Part shown: positions 44,878 to 54,022 of the stretch, piece after piece
How positions within the stretch are numbered: position 1 is the first letter of the stretch
Layout of the letters: every line of letters starts with the position of its first letter
Origin: Planctomycetia bacterium
GTDB lineage: Bacteria > Planctomycetota > Planctomycetia > Pirellulales > JALHLM01
Direction: 5' to 3'
Assembly (NCBI GenBank): GCA_034440135.1
Contig: JAWXBP010000445.1
Location: 1 to 54,187 of the forward strand
Length of the DNA: 54,187 nucleotides
Position numbers and translations under genes: made by a program
The notes under the pieces: generated by a model
Seen by the model: only the letters and a program-made list of their open reading frames with translations
Told to the model about the DNA's origin: nothing
Databases searched by the model: none

Positions 44878-45031
44878 AACCACGAAAAGCACGAAAGACA
44901 CGAAAGAGTGGGGCGTCTCGTAGCGCCAATTTGATTAGTTCATCGCGAACTGCTGAGCTGGCCGTCCGTTGGTTCTTGCAGCCCATTCCCTGATCGAAGA
45001 ATTGTTCGTGCCTTTCGTGACTTTCGTGGTT
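44878..45031 (-). repeat. CACGAA inverted-repeat element, copy 3 (154 bp)
   Basis: AACCACGAAAAGCACGAAAG at one end and its near-complement at the other. Read on the minus strand the core aligns with the other copies (GCTGCAAGAA, GGACGGCC, GCAGTT). It fills most of the 263 bp gap between two plus-strand genes. Confidence 0.8.
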
Positions 45032-45103
45032 GTCTCCGGGCGCCCGGACAAAGATGTTCAGTGCAACGGTCCGACGGACCTTGGCTACAGGCAGGTTCTT
45101 TTG

Positions 45104-45478
45104 ATGCGACTTCCATTCATTGCGGCCCTCCTTTTTTTGTTGACGGCGGCATCGTCGCTGTGCTTCGCGCAGAAGCCGTGGAATCAGAAGCCGCGCGCCG
45201 AGAAGATTGAGGATGACTATGTTCGCGCCGGGAAGCCGTGGGAATTGCGGCGTGGGGCGCAACCGACGAACACGCCGGCGTATGACCATGGCTATGTCGG
45301 CGGCGGGGCGGCGTTTCGTTGGGGACAGCCGCGGACGTTGGAGGAAGGAACTTGGGGCCGCGACTACGTCGGCGTGCTCTATCCGCGCCGCGTGTGGCTC
45401 AACTGGTGGCACGGGACTCGCTATCAGGGCGGCACGGGCGGTTATGCGACCGACGGGCCGAAAGTGTTTGGCGAGTAG
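45104..45478 (+). CDS. small secreted hypothetical protein
   Basis: 124 residues from the ATG at 45104, though the frame is open through the repeat to 44969. Signal peptide LPFIAALLFLLTAASSLCFA, then a Trp/Tyr/Gly-rich mature part (GYVGGGAAFRWGQPRTLEEG, YPRRVWLNWWHGTRYQGG). Unrecognised family; the aromatic, glycine-rich composition suggests a small cell-envelope protein. Follows the HbpS-like gene on the same strand. Confidence 0.65.
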   Translation: MRLPFIAALLFLLTAASSLCFAQKPWNQKPRAEKIEDDYVRAGKPWELRRGAQPTNTPAYDHGYVGGGAAFRWGQPRTLEEGTWGRDYVGVLYPRRVWLNWWHGTRYQGGTGGYATDGPKVFGE

Positions 45479-45497
45479 ACGGATCGTTGAACGGCGG

Positions 45498-47717
45498 CTA
45501 TTCGTCGCTCGGCACGTTTCGCAAACATCCGATCGCGATGCGAATCTGGTCGTAGCTGACGTCGCCGCCGAGTTCGTCGAAGATTGGCTTGAGGCGTTCG
45601 GTGCCGACCTTGAGACCCGCGAGGCTGATGCGTCGAAACGTTTCCGTGTCGAGCCAGGGGCTGGCGTCGCTGATACGGTGATCTTCGATGAATTCAAAGA
45701 GATATTGCGCGGTGGTCGATAGCGCGCGGCCGGTAGCTTGCTGCACTGCTTCCAACGATTTCCCCATGGCGAACATCGCGAAGGCCGTGGCCTTGATGGG
45801 CGAAAGTTGTTTCGGCGCGGGCGCTTCCTCCGGCTCCGGCTCGACAGCTTCGACGAACTCGACATTCGCATCCAAGGCGACGCCGGTGCGTTCGCAATGC
45901 TCTACGATCGCGGCGACGAATTCCGTGCCGTAATCGGCAAGCTTCTTGTCACCGACGCCATGGACGTGGCGCATGGCCGGCAGCGTCGACGGCCGGCGGC
46001 GCGCCATGTCGCGGAGCGTGGCGTCGCCGAAGACGATGAACGGCGGGAGGCCTTTTTCGTCGGCTTTTTGACGGCGGAGTTTGCGGAGCGCGTCGAACAG
46101 TTCGCGATCGACGCCTTCCCAGGAGCCGAGATCGATCCGCCCGGCGTCCGTGGAGGAGCTACTCGAAGTGCGCGCGGTCTTTCGCGATTTGCGTTCACGG
46201 ACATGCGGCTTCGCCAACATCGGCAGGGTCTCGCCGCGCAACACTTGCCAGCCCGGCTGCGTGACCTGCAATACGTTGTATTCGCCGGCGCGGACCAGAA
46301 AACCTTGTCCCTGAAGCTGGTCGATCCACTCGCGAATATGCCGCTTGTCATGTTCGCGCAGGAGCCCGTAGGTGCTCAGGCGATCGTGGCCGCGCGTGGC
46401 GATTTTTTCGTCCGTGTCCCCGATCAAAACTTGCGACGTGTATTCCGCGCCGAACGATTCCTTTAATCGCAGCACGCAGGACAAGATTTTCTGCGCGATG
46501 ATCAGGCGATCCTCGATCAATTCCACGCCGCCGAGACAGACGTCGCAGGCGCCGCAGTTTTTTGCCTCCAGGTCTTGTCCGAAATGGCGGACTAGCAGCC
46601 GGTGCCGGCACTCGAGCGCCGAGCAATAGCGATCGATCCCTTGCAGAACTTCCATCGCAACCTGATAGGCGTCCGGCGGCAGGTCCTGCTGAATCTTGCG
46701 CCAGGTGAGGAAGTCTTGCGGCGACCAGAACAACCAGCACTCGGCCTCCAGGCCGTCGCGCCCGGCGCGGCCGCTTTCCTGCTGATAGGCTTCCAGACTT
46801 TTCGGCGACGCGGCGTGAATCACGTAGCGGACGTTGGATTTGTCGATGCCCATGCCGAAGGCGACGGTGGCGACGATGATGCGCGCGCGATCGTTGATGA
46901 AGCCGTCTTGGTTGCGGCGGCGGTCGTCGTCCCCCAAACCCGCGTGATAGGGCAGCGCCGCGTAGCCGGCCGCGCACAAGCGTGCGCAAAGTTCGTCGAC
47001 ATCCGCGCGGCGGATGCAGTAGACGATGCCGGAGTCGTCCGGAAAGCGCTCGACGACGTCGCGCAGTTGGCTGAACACGTCCTTGCGGCGCACGACGCGA
47101 TAGTTCAAGTTCGGCCGGTCGAACGAGCCGACGAGTATTTCCGGATCGCGCAGATGCAATTCCCGGGCGATGTCCTCGCGCACCCGCGGTGTGGCGGTGG
47201 CGGTGTAGGCGTGGACGCCGACTTCGGGGAATTGCTCCTTGAGCGCGCGGAGCATGCGATACTCAGGCCGGAAATCATGGCCCCAGTCGCTGATGCAATG
47301 CGCCTCGTCGATGGCGAAGAACGAGACGCGCTGGTCGTGGAGAAAATCGAGCGTCCGCTCGTTCATCAGCCGCTCGGGCGACATATAGAGCAGCTTCAAG
47401 CGGCCGGCGCGGACGTCGTTGGCGACCTGCTGACGTTCGCCGGCGGACATCGCGCTATTCACGCTGGCGGCGGCGACGCCGTTATCGCGGAGGGCGTCGA
47501 TCTGGTCCTTCATCAGCGAGATCAGCGGCGACAACACCACGGCGACGCCGTCCATCGCCAACGCTGGGGCCTGAAAGCAGAGCGATTTTCCGCCACCGGT
47601 CGGCAGCACGACGACGCTATCGCGGCCCTCGACGACGCTGCGCATGGATTCGGCCTGAAGAGGTCGAAAACTTTCGAACCCCCAGACTTGGCGCAGGATG
47701 CCGCGAAGTTGTTCCAC
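45498..47717 (-). CDS. recQ: ATP-dependent DNA helicase RecQ
   Basis: 739 residues, GTG start at 47717. Walker A VLPTGGGKSLCFQ (about 38-50), DEAH box FAIDEAHCISDWGHDFRPEY (137-140), helicase C domain with QESGRAGRDG, the RQC zinc site (CX5C and CGACDVC), an HRDC domain (LRKLRRQKADEKGLPPF, HVHGVGDKKLADYG) and a C-terminal helix-turn-helix-like segment (AMFAMGKSLEAVQQATGRAL). 3'-5' helicase in replication-fork and recombinational repair. The full domain set is typical of longer RecQ proteins. Confidence 0.97.
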   Translation of the reverse strand: MEQLRGILRQVWGFESFRPLQAESMRSVVEGRDSVVVLPTGGGKSLCFQAPALAMDGVAVVLSPLISLMKDQIDALRDNGVAAASVNSAMSAGERQQVANDVRAGRLKLLYMSPERLMNERTLDFLHDQRVSFFAIDEAHCISDWGHDFRPEYRMLRALKEQFPEVGVHAYTATATPRVREDIARELHLRDPEILVGSFDRPNLNYRVVRRKDVFSQLRDVVERFPDDSGIVYCIRRADVDELCARLCAAGYAALPYHAGLGDDDRRRNQDGFINDRARIIVATVAFGMGIDKSNVRYVIHAASPKSLEAYQQESGRAGRDGLEAECWLFWSPQDFLTWRKIQQDLPPDAYQVAMEVLQGIDRYCSALECRHRLLVRHFGQDLEAKNCGACDVCLGGVELIEDRLIIAQKILSCVLRLKESFGAEYTSQVLIGDTDEKIATRGHDRLSTYGLLREHDKRHIREWIDQLQGQGFLVRAGEYNVLQVTQPGWQVLRGETLPMLAKPHVRERKSRKTARTSSSSSTDAGRIDLGSWEGVDRELFDALRKLRRQKADEKGLPPFIVFGDATLRDMARRRPSTLPAMRHVHGVGDKKLADYGTEFVAAIVEHCERTGVALDANVEFVEAVEPEPEEAPAPKQLSPIKATAFAMFAMGKSLEAVQQATGRALSTTAQYLFEFIEDHRISDASPWLDTETFRRISLAGLKVGTERLKPIFDELGGDVSYDQIRIAIGCLRNVPSDE

Positions 47718-47786
47718 GAGGAGATGTGATGCTGGGTCGTGATGCGATTATCGTCGCATCAAATTTACAGGATGCGCGCCCACTAC

Positions 47787-47822
47787 CGATACTAGCCCGC
47801 AGCGCCAGCGAGGGAGAGGGGA
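47787..47822. repeat. TAGCCC...CGCCAGCGAGGG repeat, copy 2
   Basis: CGATACTAGCCCGCAGCGCC then AGCGAGGGAGAGGGGA. Inverted relative to 47931-47967, with 108 bp between them, upstream of recQ. Confidence 0.8.
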
Positions 47823-47930
47823 CATCGGGGATCGATCGACGTGAACGCCGGGCCGACGTTCCGATCCGCAAAAATCGCATTCGATCGCAAGTGTAGCGGT
47901 CCGCGTGGCGTATTCGTTTAGATGTTCACC

Positions 47931-47967
47931 GACGTCAACTCTCCCTCGCTGGCGCTACGGGCTAGTC
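47931..47967. repeat. TAGCCC...CGCCAGCGAGGG repeat, copy 3 (inverted)
   Basis: GACGTCAACTCTCCCTCGCT then GGCGCTACGGGCTAGTC. Nearly identical to 51311-51355, including the ACGTCAACT lead. Confidence 0.8.
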
Positions 47968-47982
47968 ATGGCAAGTCCCGCC

Positions 47983-48699
47983 TTAGGGAAAATAGTCCGG
48001 CGTTGGCGCGACGCGATTTCCGGCCAACATTTCTTCCAAGTACGCCGTAACGCGATCCTCGATGCGTTGCAGGAAGGCTGCGCCGGTGGCGGCTGTGGCC
48101 AGGGACGGTTTCTGGTCCGATTGATCGGTCCACATGTCGGTGCGGACGTTTTCCGGAAAGGCGGCTAGTGCGGTCGAGGTTTCGAATTCTTGCGCGTGGC
48201 CGGGCAGGTCGCTGGGGAGTTTGTGGCCGCCGCGCAGCAGGTCTTGGGCATCCTGTTCGTGGAGGACGTCCCAGTACGAAAGGAACTGCACGTTGACGCC
48301 GGCCAGACGTTGAAATTGATCCCAGACGCCTTGGCAGGGGGCGATGTTGCCGCCGTGGCCGTTGAGGACCAGGACGTGCTTAAAGCCGGCGCGGACCATG
48401 CTGTCGATCAGGTCGCTCACGACGGCCAGAAGCGTGCCGGGGCGCAGGCTGAGCGTACCGGGGTGCCGCATGTGGTGCTCGCTAACGCCGGCCATCACGC
48501 CGGACGCGACGATCACGCGCGGCGCGAGCCGTTCCGCCACGTGTTCGGCGACGAGCGTCACGCTCCGCCAATCGTGCTCCATCGCGAGGTGTTCAAGATG
48601 CTGCTCGATTGCGCCTAGCGGAATGATGCACGCTTGTAGTTCGCCGGACTGCATCCGTGAGCGGAATTCGCGGCGCGTGAGTTTGCCGAGTTGTGTCAA
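47983..48699 (-). CDS. creatininase-family metal-dependent hydrolase
   Basis: 238 residues, TTG start at 48699. Metal-site landmarks: PLGAIEQHLEHLAMEHD with Glu32, His34 and Asp43 in the positions of the family's ligands, LVLNGHGGN near residue 115, and PGHAQEFETSTALA near 167 with the second Glu. The family includes creatinine amidohydrolase and related amidases and formamide hydrolases; the substrate cannot be inferred. Downstream of DUF1501, separated by heptanucleotide repeats. Confidence 0.9.
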   Translation of the reverse strand: MTQLGKLTRREFRSRMQSGELQACIIPLGAIEQHLEHLAMEHDWRSVTLVAEHVAERLAPRVIVASGVMAGVSEHHMRHPGTLSLRPGTLLAVVSDLIDSMVRAGFKHVLVLNGHGGNIAPCQGVWDQFQRLAGVNVQFLSYWDVLHEQDAQDLLRGGHKLPSDLPGHAQEFETSTALAAFPENVRTDMWTDQSDQKPSLATAATGAAFLQRIEDRVTAYLEEMLAGNRVAPTPDYFP

Positions 48700-48700
48700 A

Positions 48701-48752
48701 GTTTTCAGTTTTCAGTTTTCAGTTTTCAATTCATCACTCATCACTCATCACT
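48701..48752. repeat. tandem heptanucleotide tracts
   Basis: About four units of GTTTTCA (48701-48729) followed by about three units of ATCACTC (48731-48752), ending where the DUF1501 stop lies. Simple-sequence repeat upstream of the creatininase-family gene, prone to slippage. Confidence 0.85.
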
Positions 48753-50074
48753 CACGCCCTCAGCCATTCGCGCATGACTTTTCCGCGGGATAAGGTATGC
48801 GGGCGGCTGAAGGTGTCGTGGAGTTCCAGGTCGGAGGGGATGCCGAGTTGGTGGTAGAGCGTGGCGAGGACGTCGCAAGGATGTACCGGGAGGTCGGCGA
48901 CGAAGGCGCCTTTTTTGTCGCTGGCGCCGTAGACCTGGCCGCCTTGGAGGCCGCCGCCGGCGAGGACGGTCGTGTAAGCATTTGGCCAATGATCGCGTCC
49001 GGCGTCTTTGTTGATGATGGGCGTGCGGCCGAATTCGCCGGTATTGACGACGAGCGTTTTTTCCAGCATGCCGCGGTCGGCCAGATCGGAGATCAAGGCC
49101 GCGAAGGCCTGGTCGGTGCGCGGCATAAGGTCTTCGTAACGTCCTTTCAGGCCGCCGTGCGTATCCCATTCCTGGTTGAAGGCGTTGTAAGCGACGAGTT
49201 TCACGCCGGCTTCGATCAGACGCCGCGCCAGCAACAGCGATTGGCCGATCTTGGTGTGGCCGTAGCGTTCGCGCGTGGCCTCGGGCTCGAGCGATAGATC
49301 GACCGCTTCGCGGACGCGCGGGTCGATGATCAATTCGTAGGCGCTTTGGCGGAGGCGATCGTGCGTCGTGAGTTGCGACCGTTCCAAGCGGCGCGCGGCG
49401 TCGTCCATTTGTCCCAGCAGCGACCAACGCGCCGACATCCGTTCCGCGGCGAAGCCTTCGGGCAAGGTCAACGAAAGCGGTCGGAATTCTTTTTTCTGCG
49501 GCTCGCCGGCGATCAGAAACGGATCATGCACCGGGCCCAGGAAGCCGGAGTACTGGCCCGGCATGCGATTCGAGGGTCCAGGGATGCTGAGCCAGGTCGG
49601 CAGCGAGACGCTCAACGGCACCGGCGAGGGTTCGCGCTGCAGATAGTTCAGCACGGCGCCGGGACCGGGGAAATCATCGCCCTTGGCTTCGCGATCCTGA
49701 TCGGGTTGATCGTTTGATCCGGTCAGCGTGACATACGTGCCGGCGATGTGGTTCGTGAAGCGATGCTCCATCGACCGCACGACCAGCAAGTGCTCGGCGA
49801 TGCGCGCGGCGCGCGGGACCATCTCGGTGAATTGAATGCCGGCGACGTTCGTGCTAATCGATTGAAACGGGCCGCGGACTTCCACCGGAGCGTCAGGCTT
49901 GGGATCCCAGAGGTCGAGGTGGCTCGGGCCGCCTTGCAAGAGCATGAAGATGCAATGCTCCGCGCGCGGTGCGGCGGTTTGTTCGGCCAGTGCCGCTTGC
50001 CGTGGTAGCAACGAACCCAACACGCTGACGCCGCCGATGCGCAGTAGCTCGCGACGGGAGAGGTCCGGCCTCAT
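48752..50074 (-). CDS. DUF1501 Tat-exported protein
   Basis: 440 residues. Twin-arginine signal SRRELLRIGGVSVLGSLLP at the N-terminus. Alkaline-phosphatase-like superfamily pattern: CIFMLLQGGPSHLDLWDPKP, RSMEHRFTNHIAGTYVTLTG, YNAFNQEWDTHGGLKGRYED, VVNTGEFGRTPIINKDAGRD with HWPNAYTTVLAGGGLQGG. In planctomycetes such genes usually follow a DUF1549/DUF1553 partner in cytochrome-containing operons; none is in this window. Exported folded, probably periplasmic. Confidence 0.93.
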   Translation of the reverse strand: MRPDLSRRELLRIGGVSVLGSLLPRQAALAEQTAAPRAEHCIFMLLQGGPSHLDLWDPKPDAPVEVRGPFQSISTNVAGIQFTEMVPRAARIAEHLLVVRSMEHRFTNHIAGTYVTLTGSNDQPDQDREAKGDDFPGPGAVLNYLQREPSPVPLSVSLPTWLSIPGPSNRMPGQYSGFLGPVHDPFLIAGEPQKKEFRPLSLTLPEGFAAERMSARWSLLGQMDDAARRLERSQLTTHDRLRQSAYELIIDPRVREAVDLSLEPEATRERYGHTKIGQSLLLARRLIEAGVKLVAYNAFNQEWDTHGGLKGRYEDLMPRTDQAFAALISDLADRGMLEKTLVVNTGEFGRTPIINKDAGRDHWPNAYTTVLAGGGLQGGQVYGASDKKGAFVADLPVHPCDVLATLYHQLGIPSDLELHDTFSRPHTLSRGKVMREWLRA

Positions 50075-50194
50075 GATGCGCCTCGCAGGTTGGGGAGGGG
50101 GGTCGCTTGGCCTGGCGCTCGGCGCGGCGCTGGGCGTGCGGTGGGACGCAAACCAGTGTAAACCAAGGGCTACTCGCGCGACAAGTCGCTCAGC

Positions 50195-51235
50195 CTATTT
50201 CGCGGCGCCACTGCTGGAGATCGGCTCGGCCCCTTCCCAGGGCGCTAAGTCCTTCGTGCCGGGCAGGAAATGCGGAAAATCGTCGACGTACTCGATCTTG
50301 ATGTTGGCCCGTTGTTGCTTGGCGATCTCTTCGACGATTTCCTTGGCGACGATCTGCTTGAGCTGTTCCTGGACGTCGCTCCATTGCTTGTCGCCGGGCT
50401 TTTCTTCGGTCATCTGGATCAGGTGGACGCCGAAGGGCGTGATGATCGGCTCGCTGACCTGGTCTTTTTCCAGTGCGAAGGCGGCGTCATTGAAGGCTGG
50501 CATCATCGGTCCGTTGCGGCCGATCCATCCCAAGTCGCCGCCGACGCGCCGGCTGGGCCCTTCCGAGAATTTCTTGGCCGCATCAGCGAAGGTGAGTTTC
50601 TTGTCGAGGATGTCTTGCCGAATCTGTTTGGCTTCGGCGAGCGTTGGTTGTAGGGCCTCGAGCAATTTGGGTTGGTCGACGCGGAGCAGGACGTGACTGA
50701 CGCGAAGTTGTGAGCCGTCCAGATCTCGGCGGTGGCGCGCAAAGCAGGCTTCGAGCGAGGCGTCGGTCAACGATTGAGCGAGATACTTGGCCCAACTGAG
50801 TTGCCAATTGATCTGCGCTTTCAAACCTTCGTCATCCAGGTTTTGCTGCTGCTTGAACTGTTCGAGCGAGGACTTTTGCTGAGCGAGGTTCGTTTCGAGG
50901 CGTTGGATCGCTTCTTGGATTTGCTCGTCCTTCGCGCCTTCCGTGGCCGTGAGAATGTAGCGCCGCACCAGGCGCTGATCGATGGCGGTCTCCAGAGCTT
51001 GCGCGACCGCGGGGGGCGGAGTCTTGCGCGATTCCTGGTTCTGGTAGATCGCCTGGAGAACCGTTTGGACCTCGGCCATGGCGACCGGTTCGCCGTCGAT
51101 CGTGGCGACCGTCTTCGTAGGTGGAAACTTGACGATCGTCGGCGCGGCGGGTTCTTGCGCCGACAAAGGTTGCGCGAGCAAGAACACCGCCAGCAGAATG
51201 GCGAGCGACGAACGTCGGGGCGGGCGATCCATCAT
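50195..51235 (-). CDS. periplasmic parvulin-type peptidyl-prolyl isomerase (SurA/PpiC-like)
   Basis: 346 residues with signal peptide (SLAILLAVFLLAQPLSAQ). A SurA-like helical N-terminal region (about 45-175) precedes a parvulin domain at about 178-285: LRVSHVLLRVDQ, FADAAKKFSEGPSRRVGGDL, GWIGRNGPMMPAFNDAAFAL and PFGVHLIQMTEEKPG. Acts as a chaperone/isomerase on exported proteins, possibly including the outer-membrane barrel in this window. Upstream of DUF1501 on the same strand, 120 bp apart. Confidence 0.92.
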   Translation of the reverse strand: MMDRPPRRSSLAILLAVFLLAQPLSAQEPAAPTIVKFPPTKTVATIDGEPVAMAEVQTVLQAIYQNQESRKTPPPAVAQALETAIDQRLVRRYILTATEGAKDEQIQEAIQRLETNLAQQKSSLEQFKQQQNLDDEGLKAQINWQLSWAKYLAQSLTDASLEACFARHRRDLDGSQLRVSHVLLRVDQPKLLEALQPTLAEAKQIRQDILDKKLTFADAAKKFSEGPSRRVGGDLGWIGRNGPMMPAFNDAAFALEKDQVSEPIITPFGVHLIQMTEEKPGDKQWSDVQEQLKQIVAKEIVEEIAKQQRANIKIEYVDDFPHFLPGTKDLAPWEGAEPISSSGAAK

Positions 51236-51310
51236 TAGAGTTGCTGCGCGGGCGATGCGACGAGGTGGAAGTGGTAGCGTTGTTGAGGGCTGCTGGCCGT
51301 TGTGATTTAC

Positions 51311-51355
51311 ACGTCAACTCCTCTCCCTCGCTGGCGCTACGGGCTAGTGTGCGTC
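51311..51355. repeat. TAGCCC...CGCCAGCGAGGG repeat, copy 4 (inverted)
   Basis: ACGTCAACTCCTCTCCCTCG then CTGGCGCTACGGGCTAGTGTGCGTCG, between the PPIase start and the upstream gene's stop. Confidence 0.8.
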
Positions 51356-51374
51356 GGGGTCGTGAGGGGCGGCG

Positions 51375-52682
51375 TTACGGGAGTTCCAGGTCTTTGATTT
51401 CGAAGTTCAGTTCCACTTCCGTTACCGAGGTGGGGGTGCGGTAGACGAACGTGTGGTCTGCGAGACCTTGTTCGCGGGCGAAGATGTAGGCCATGCCGAT
51501 TTCGTTTTCGTCTTCGCTCGTGGTTTCCAGGCTGTCGTAGGGGATCTCTTCGCCGTTGGGCGCGAGGAGCTTGGCTTCGTTGTTGAAGACCCAATTCAAG
51601 TGCGATTGCAGCGAGCCGGCCGCGTCTTCGAAGCGCGTCAGCACGCGGACTTCCCAGGCGTCGTTGTTTTTCCAGACTTCGTCAATGGTGACCGTCACGC
51701 CGGCCTTCGTCTGCGAGGTTTTTTTGGCTTTGTCGATTTTGGCGAAGCTGAAGGTTTCCTGGCGGCCGGGCAATAGCGCCCGGAGTTTTCCTTCGAGCGC
51801 CGCTAGTTTGCCCGCGGAGCGCGCCGGCAGGTCGAACGTGAGCGGCAAGGTGACCGTCGATTGCCCTGGGCCGACGGGGATTTCGTATTCTTGCTCGCCG
51901 CCTTGCACGCTGAGGGCGTTTCCCTGATCGTCCGTAGCGGCGAAACTATCCATCGGCAGCGACATAACAATTGGCGCCAGCCGCGGTTCCCAGGCGGCTT
52001 CGAGTTGCAGTTGAAGCGTGTTGCCGACGCCAGAGGAGAAATCTCGCGTGGCACTGATATCCAACGGGGCGATGCGAAACGCCTGGGCGTAAATGGCCAG
52101 CCCGGTGCGCGGCGCGGCCATTTCACCTCGCCGCACGAGGCCGAGGCCCTGTTGATCTCCATAGGCGTTGACGGTGAGTTGCGCCTGGTCAAGCAGGTGA
52201 TCGAGCGCTTGCCAGAAGGACTCGTCTTTGATGTCGAAGGTCAGCTTGTCGTCCGCTGTAGAGTCGTCGTCCGACAGGCTCAAGTAGACTTTGTTCCCGG
52301 ATTGCGATTCGATGGATTTGACCGCGTCCGCCAAGGTCATTTCGCCCGTCAACGTGATGTGCGTGGCTTCCTTGTGGGAATCGGCCAGCGCTTTTTCCAG
52401 TTTGCCGCGGACGCGAGCCAAGCGCTGCTTCACTTCGGCCGACATCCGCGCCGTGGCTTCCGGCAGGTGATCGAGCGCGGCGGGGCCAATATCCAGCAGG
52501 GCTTGTTCGGCGGATTCGCGCGCCGTTTTTTCGCGGGCGTCGAGTTGCGTGACCTGTTGCTTGACTTGCGCAGCCGTGTCCGGCGCTGGCGCAGCCGTCT
52601 CTGGCGCCGGCGCGGGGGCCGTGGCCGGTTCCGCCTCGGCCTGAAACATCAGACAAGCCACGACCAGCACTGCTTTCCACAT
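51375..52682 (-). CDS. exported hypothetical protein with secretin-N/STN-like domain
   Basis: 435 residues from the ATG at 52682, with GGAGG at about 9 nt; frame open to 52760. Signal peptide KAVLVVACLMFQAEAEPA, then an Ala/Pro-rich linker and a helical segment. Residues about 112-185 (ITLTGEMTLADAVKSIESQS, KLTFDIKDESFWQALDHLLD, QAQLTVNAYGDQQGLGLV) resemble the STN/secretin N domain used by TonB-type and secretin proteins. The remaining beta-rich part is unrecognised. Probably periplasmic; partner unknown. Confidence 0.78.
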   Translation of the reverse strand: MWKAVLVVACLMFQAEAEPATAPAPAPETAAPAPDTAAQVKQQVTQLDAREKTARESAEQALLDIGPAALDHLPEATARMSAEVKQRLARVRGKLEKALADSHKEATHITLTGEMTLADAVKSIESQSGNKVYLSLSDDDSTADDKLTFDIKDESFWQALDHLLDQAQLTVNAYGDQQGLGLVRRGEMAAPRTGLAIYAQAFRIAPLDISATRDFSSGVGNTLQLQLEAAWEPRLAPIVMSLPMDSFAATDDQGNALSVQGGEQEYEIPVGPGQSTVTLPLTFDLPARSAGKLAALEGKLRALLPGRQETFSFAKIDKAKKTSQTKAGVTVTIDEVWKNNDAWEVRVLTRFEDAAGSLQSHLNWVFNNEAKLLAPNGEEIPYDSLETTSEDENEIGMAYIFAREQGLADHTFVYRTPTSVTEVELNFEIKDLELP

Positions 52683-52903
52683 GGGCGAGCCTCCGCAAGT
52701 TCGCGCCGCCGCGACGCGAAACACGCGGCGCCGCCGTTGTATTCGACAGAATTGTAACACCAGTTTCGCGGGGCCGCCACGCGCCGCCGCGTTCGTCCCG
52801 CTGGCGGCCGGAACGGTGATCGCCGGCGCAGTAGGCTTTCAGGTGTCCGCGGCCCATTCAAGCGCCGATCCTTGCAGCGGCGGCCCATTCCGTGAGCGTC
52901 CCG

Positions 52904-53989
52904 ATGCGATTCGCGATTCTGGCGACGATCTTAGTGCTGGCGACCGTTCCTCGCGCCGAAGCGGCTGGCTTGGGCGCCAAAGGCTCGCTGTTCACGTTGG
53001 AACTGGATGGCCGGCGCGCCGAGGGAACGGCCCTCGAGTGGTCACAATCCGAGGTGGTTTTCCTGGAGCGCGACGGCAGGCTGATGACGTTTCATCCCGG
53101 CGAAGCGAAGAACTACCGCAAGCTGGGCGATCGCTTTCGCGGTTACTCCAGTTCCGAACTGCGCGCGGTGCTGACACGGGATTTAGGAAAAGATTTCGAG
53201 ATCAGCTCCACGGGGCACTACCTCGTCGCGCATCCGCCGGGGCAGAGCGCGCAATGGAGCCAGCGGTTTGAGGATCTCTACCGTTCCTGCGCCCATTATT
53301 TCTCGGTGCGCGGATTTCGATTGGCGGAACCGCAGTTTCCGCTCGTGGCGGTGGTATATCGGAATCAGGACGAGTTTCTGCGCCAGGCACGCGCGGAAGG
53401 GGCCAATATCGACGCCTCGGTGCTGGGTTACTATTCTCCGATGACCAACCGGATCTCGATGTTCGATATCGGCGGCGGCAAGTCCAATCGCCAGGATTGG
53501 AAAATGAACGCTGAGACGATCATTCACGAAGCGACGCACCAGACGGCGTACAACACCGGCATTCATCGCCGCTTTGGCGCGGCGCCGCGTTGGGTGGTCG
53601 AGGGACTCGGCACATTGTTTGAAGCGCCCGGCGTGTATGACTCGCGGTCGAATTCCAGTCAACCGTCGCGAGTCAATCGCGGCCGCTTCGACGATTTTCG
53701 ATCCCTCGTGGCGAGCCGCCAGCCGGGGACCATTGCCGAATTAGTCACCAATGATCGTCTGTTTCAATCGGAAGCCTCTCGCGCGTATGCGGAAGCCTGG
53801 GCGTTAACCTATTGGCTCGTGGAAACCCGTCCGCAACAGTACTCGAAGTACTTGCAATCGATGGCTGCGCGGCCGATCTTCGCCGATTACACACCGGAGC
53901 AGCGGCTGGAAGATTTTACGAAAGTCTTTGGCAGCAACTTTAAGCTGATTGAAGCTCAGTTTTTACAGTACATGACGACGGTCCGGTAG
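52904..53989 (+). CDS. DUF1570 putative secreted metalloprotease
   Basis: 361 residues from the ATG at 52904 (a GTG at 52892 is also possible). Signal peptide FAILATILVLATVPRAEA. The HEXXH zinc motif is present as HEATH (TIIHEATHQTAYN) near residue 209, followed 28 residues later by a Glu in PRWVVEGLGTLFE, the expected third ligand; this is the DUF1570 gluzincin-like arrangement. N-terminal domain LFTLELDGRRAEGTALEWSQ is of the SLA1/Hda-like exported type. Divergent from the secretin-N-like gene. Confidence 0.85.
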   Translation: MRFAILATILVLATVPRAEAAGLGAKGSLFTLELDGRRAEGTALEWSQSEVVFLERDGRLMTFHPGEAKNYRKLGDRFRGYSSSELRAVLTRDLGKDFEISSTGHYLVAHPPGQSAQWSQRFEDLYRSCAHYFSVRGFRLAEPQFPLVAVVYRNQDEFLRQARAEGANIDASVLGYYSPMTNRISMFDIGGGKSNRQDWKMNAETIIHEATHQTAYNTGIHRRFGAAPRWVVEGLGTLFEAPGVYDSRSNSSQPSRVNRGRFDDFRSLVASRQPGTIAELVTNDRLFQSEASRAYAEAWALTYWLVETRPQQYSKYLQSMAARPIFADYTPEQRLEDFTKVFGSNFKLIEAQFLQYMTTVR

Positions 53990-54022
53990 GGCGGTCTCCC
54001 TGTGCTGCGACGTTTCATTGTT

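Noticed and set aside
48701-48752. CRISPR-like repeats
   Set aside because: Units are 7 nt and contiguous, with no unique spacers, so this is a simple tandem repeat.
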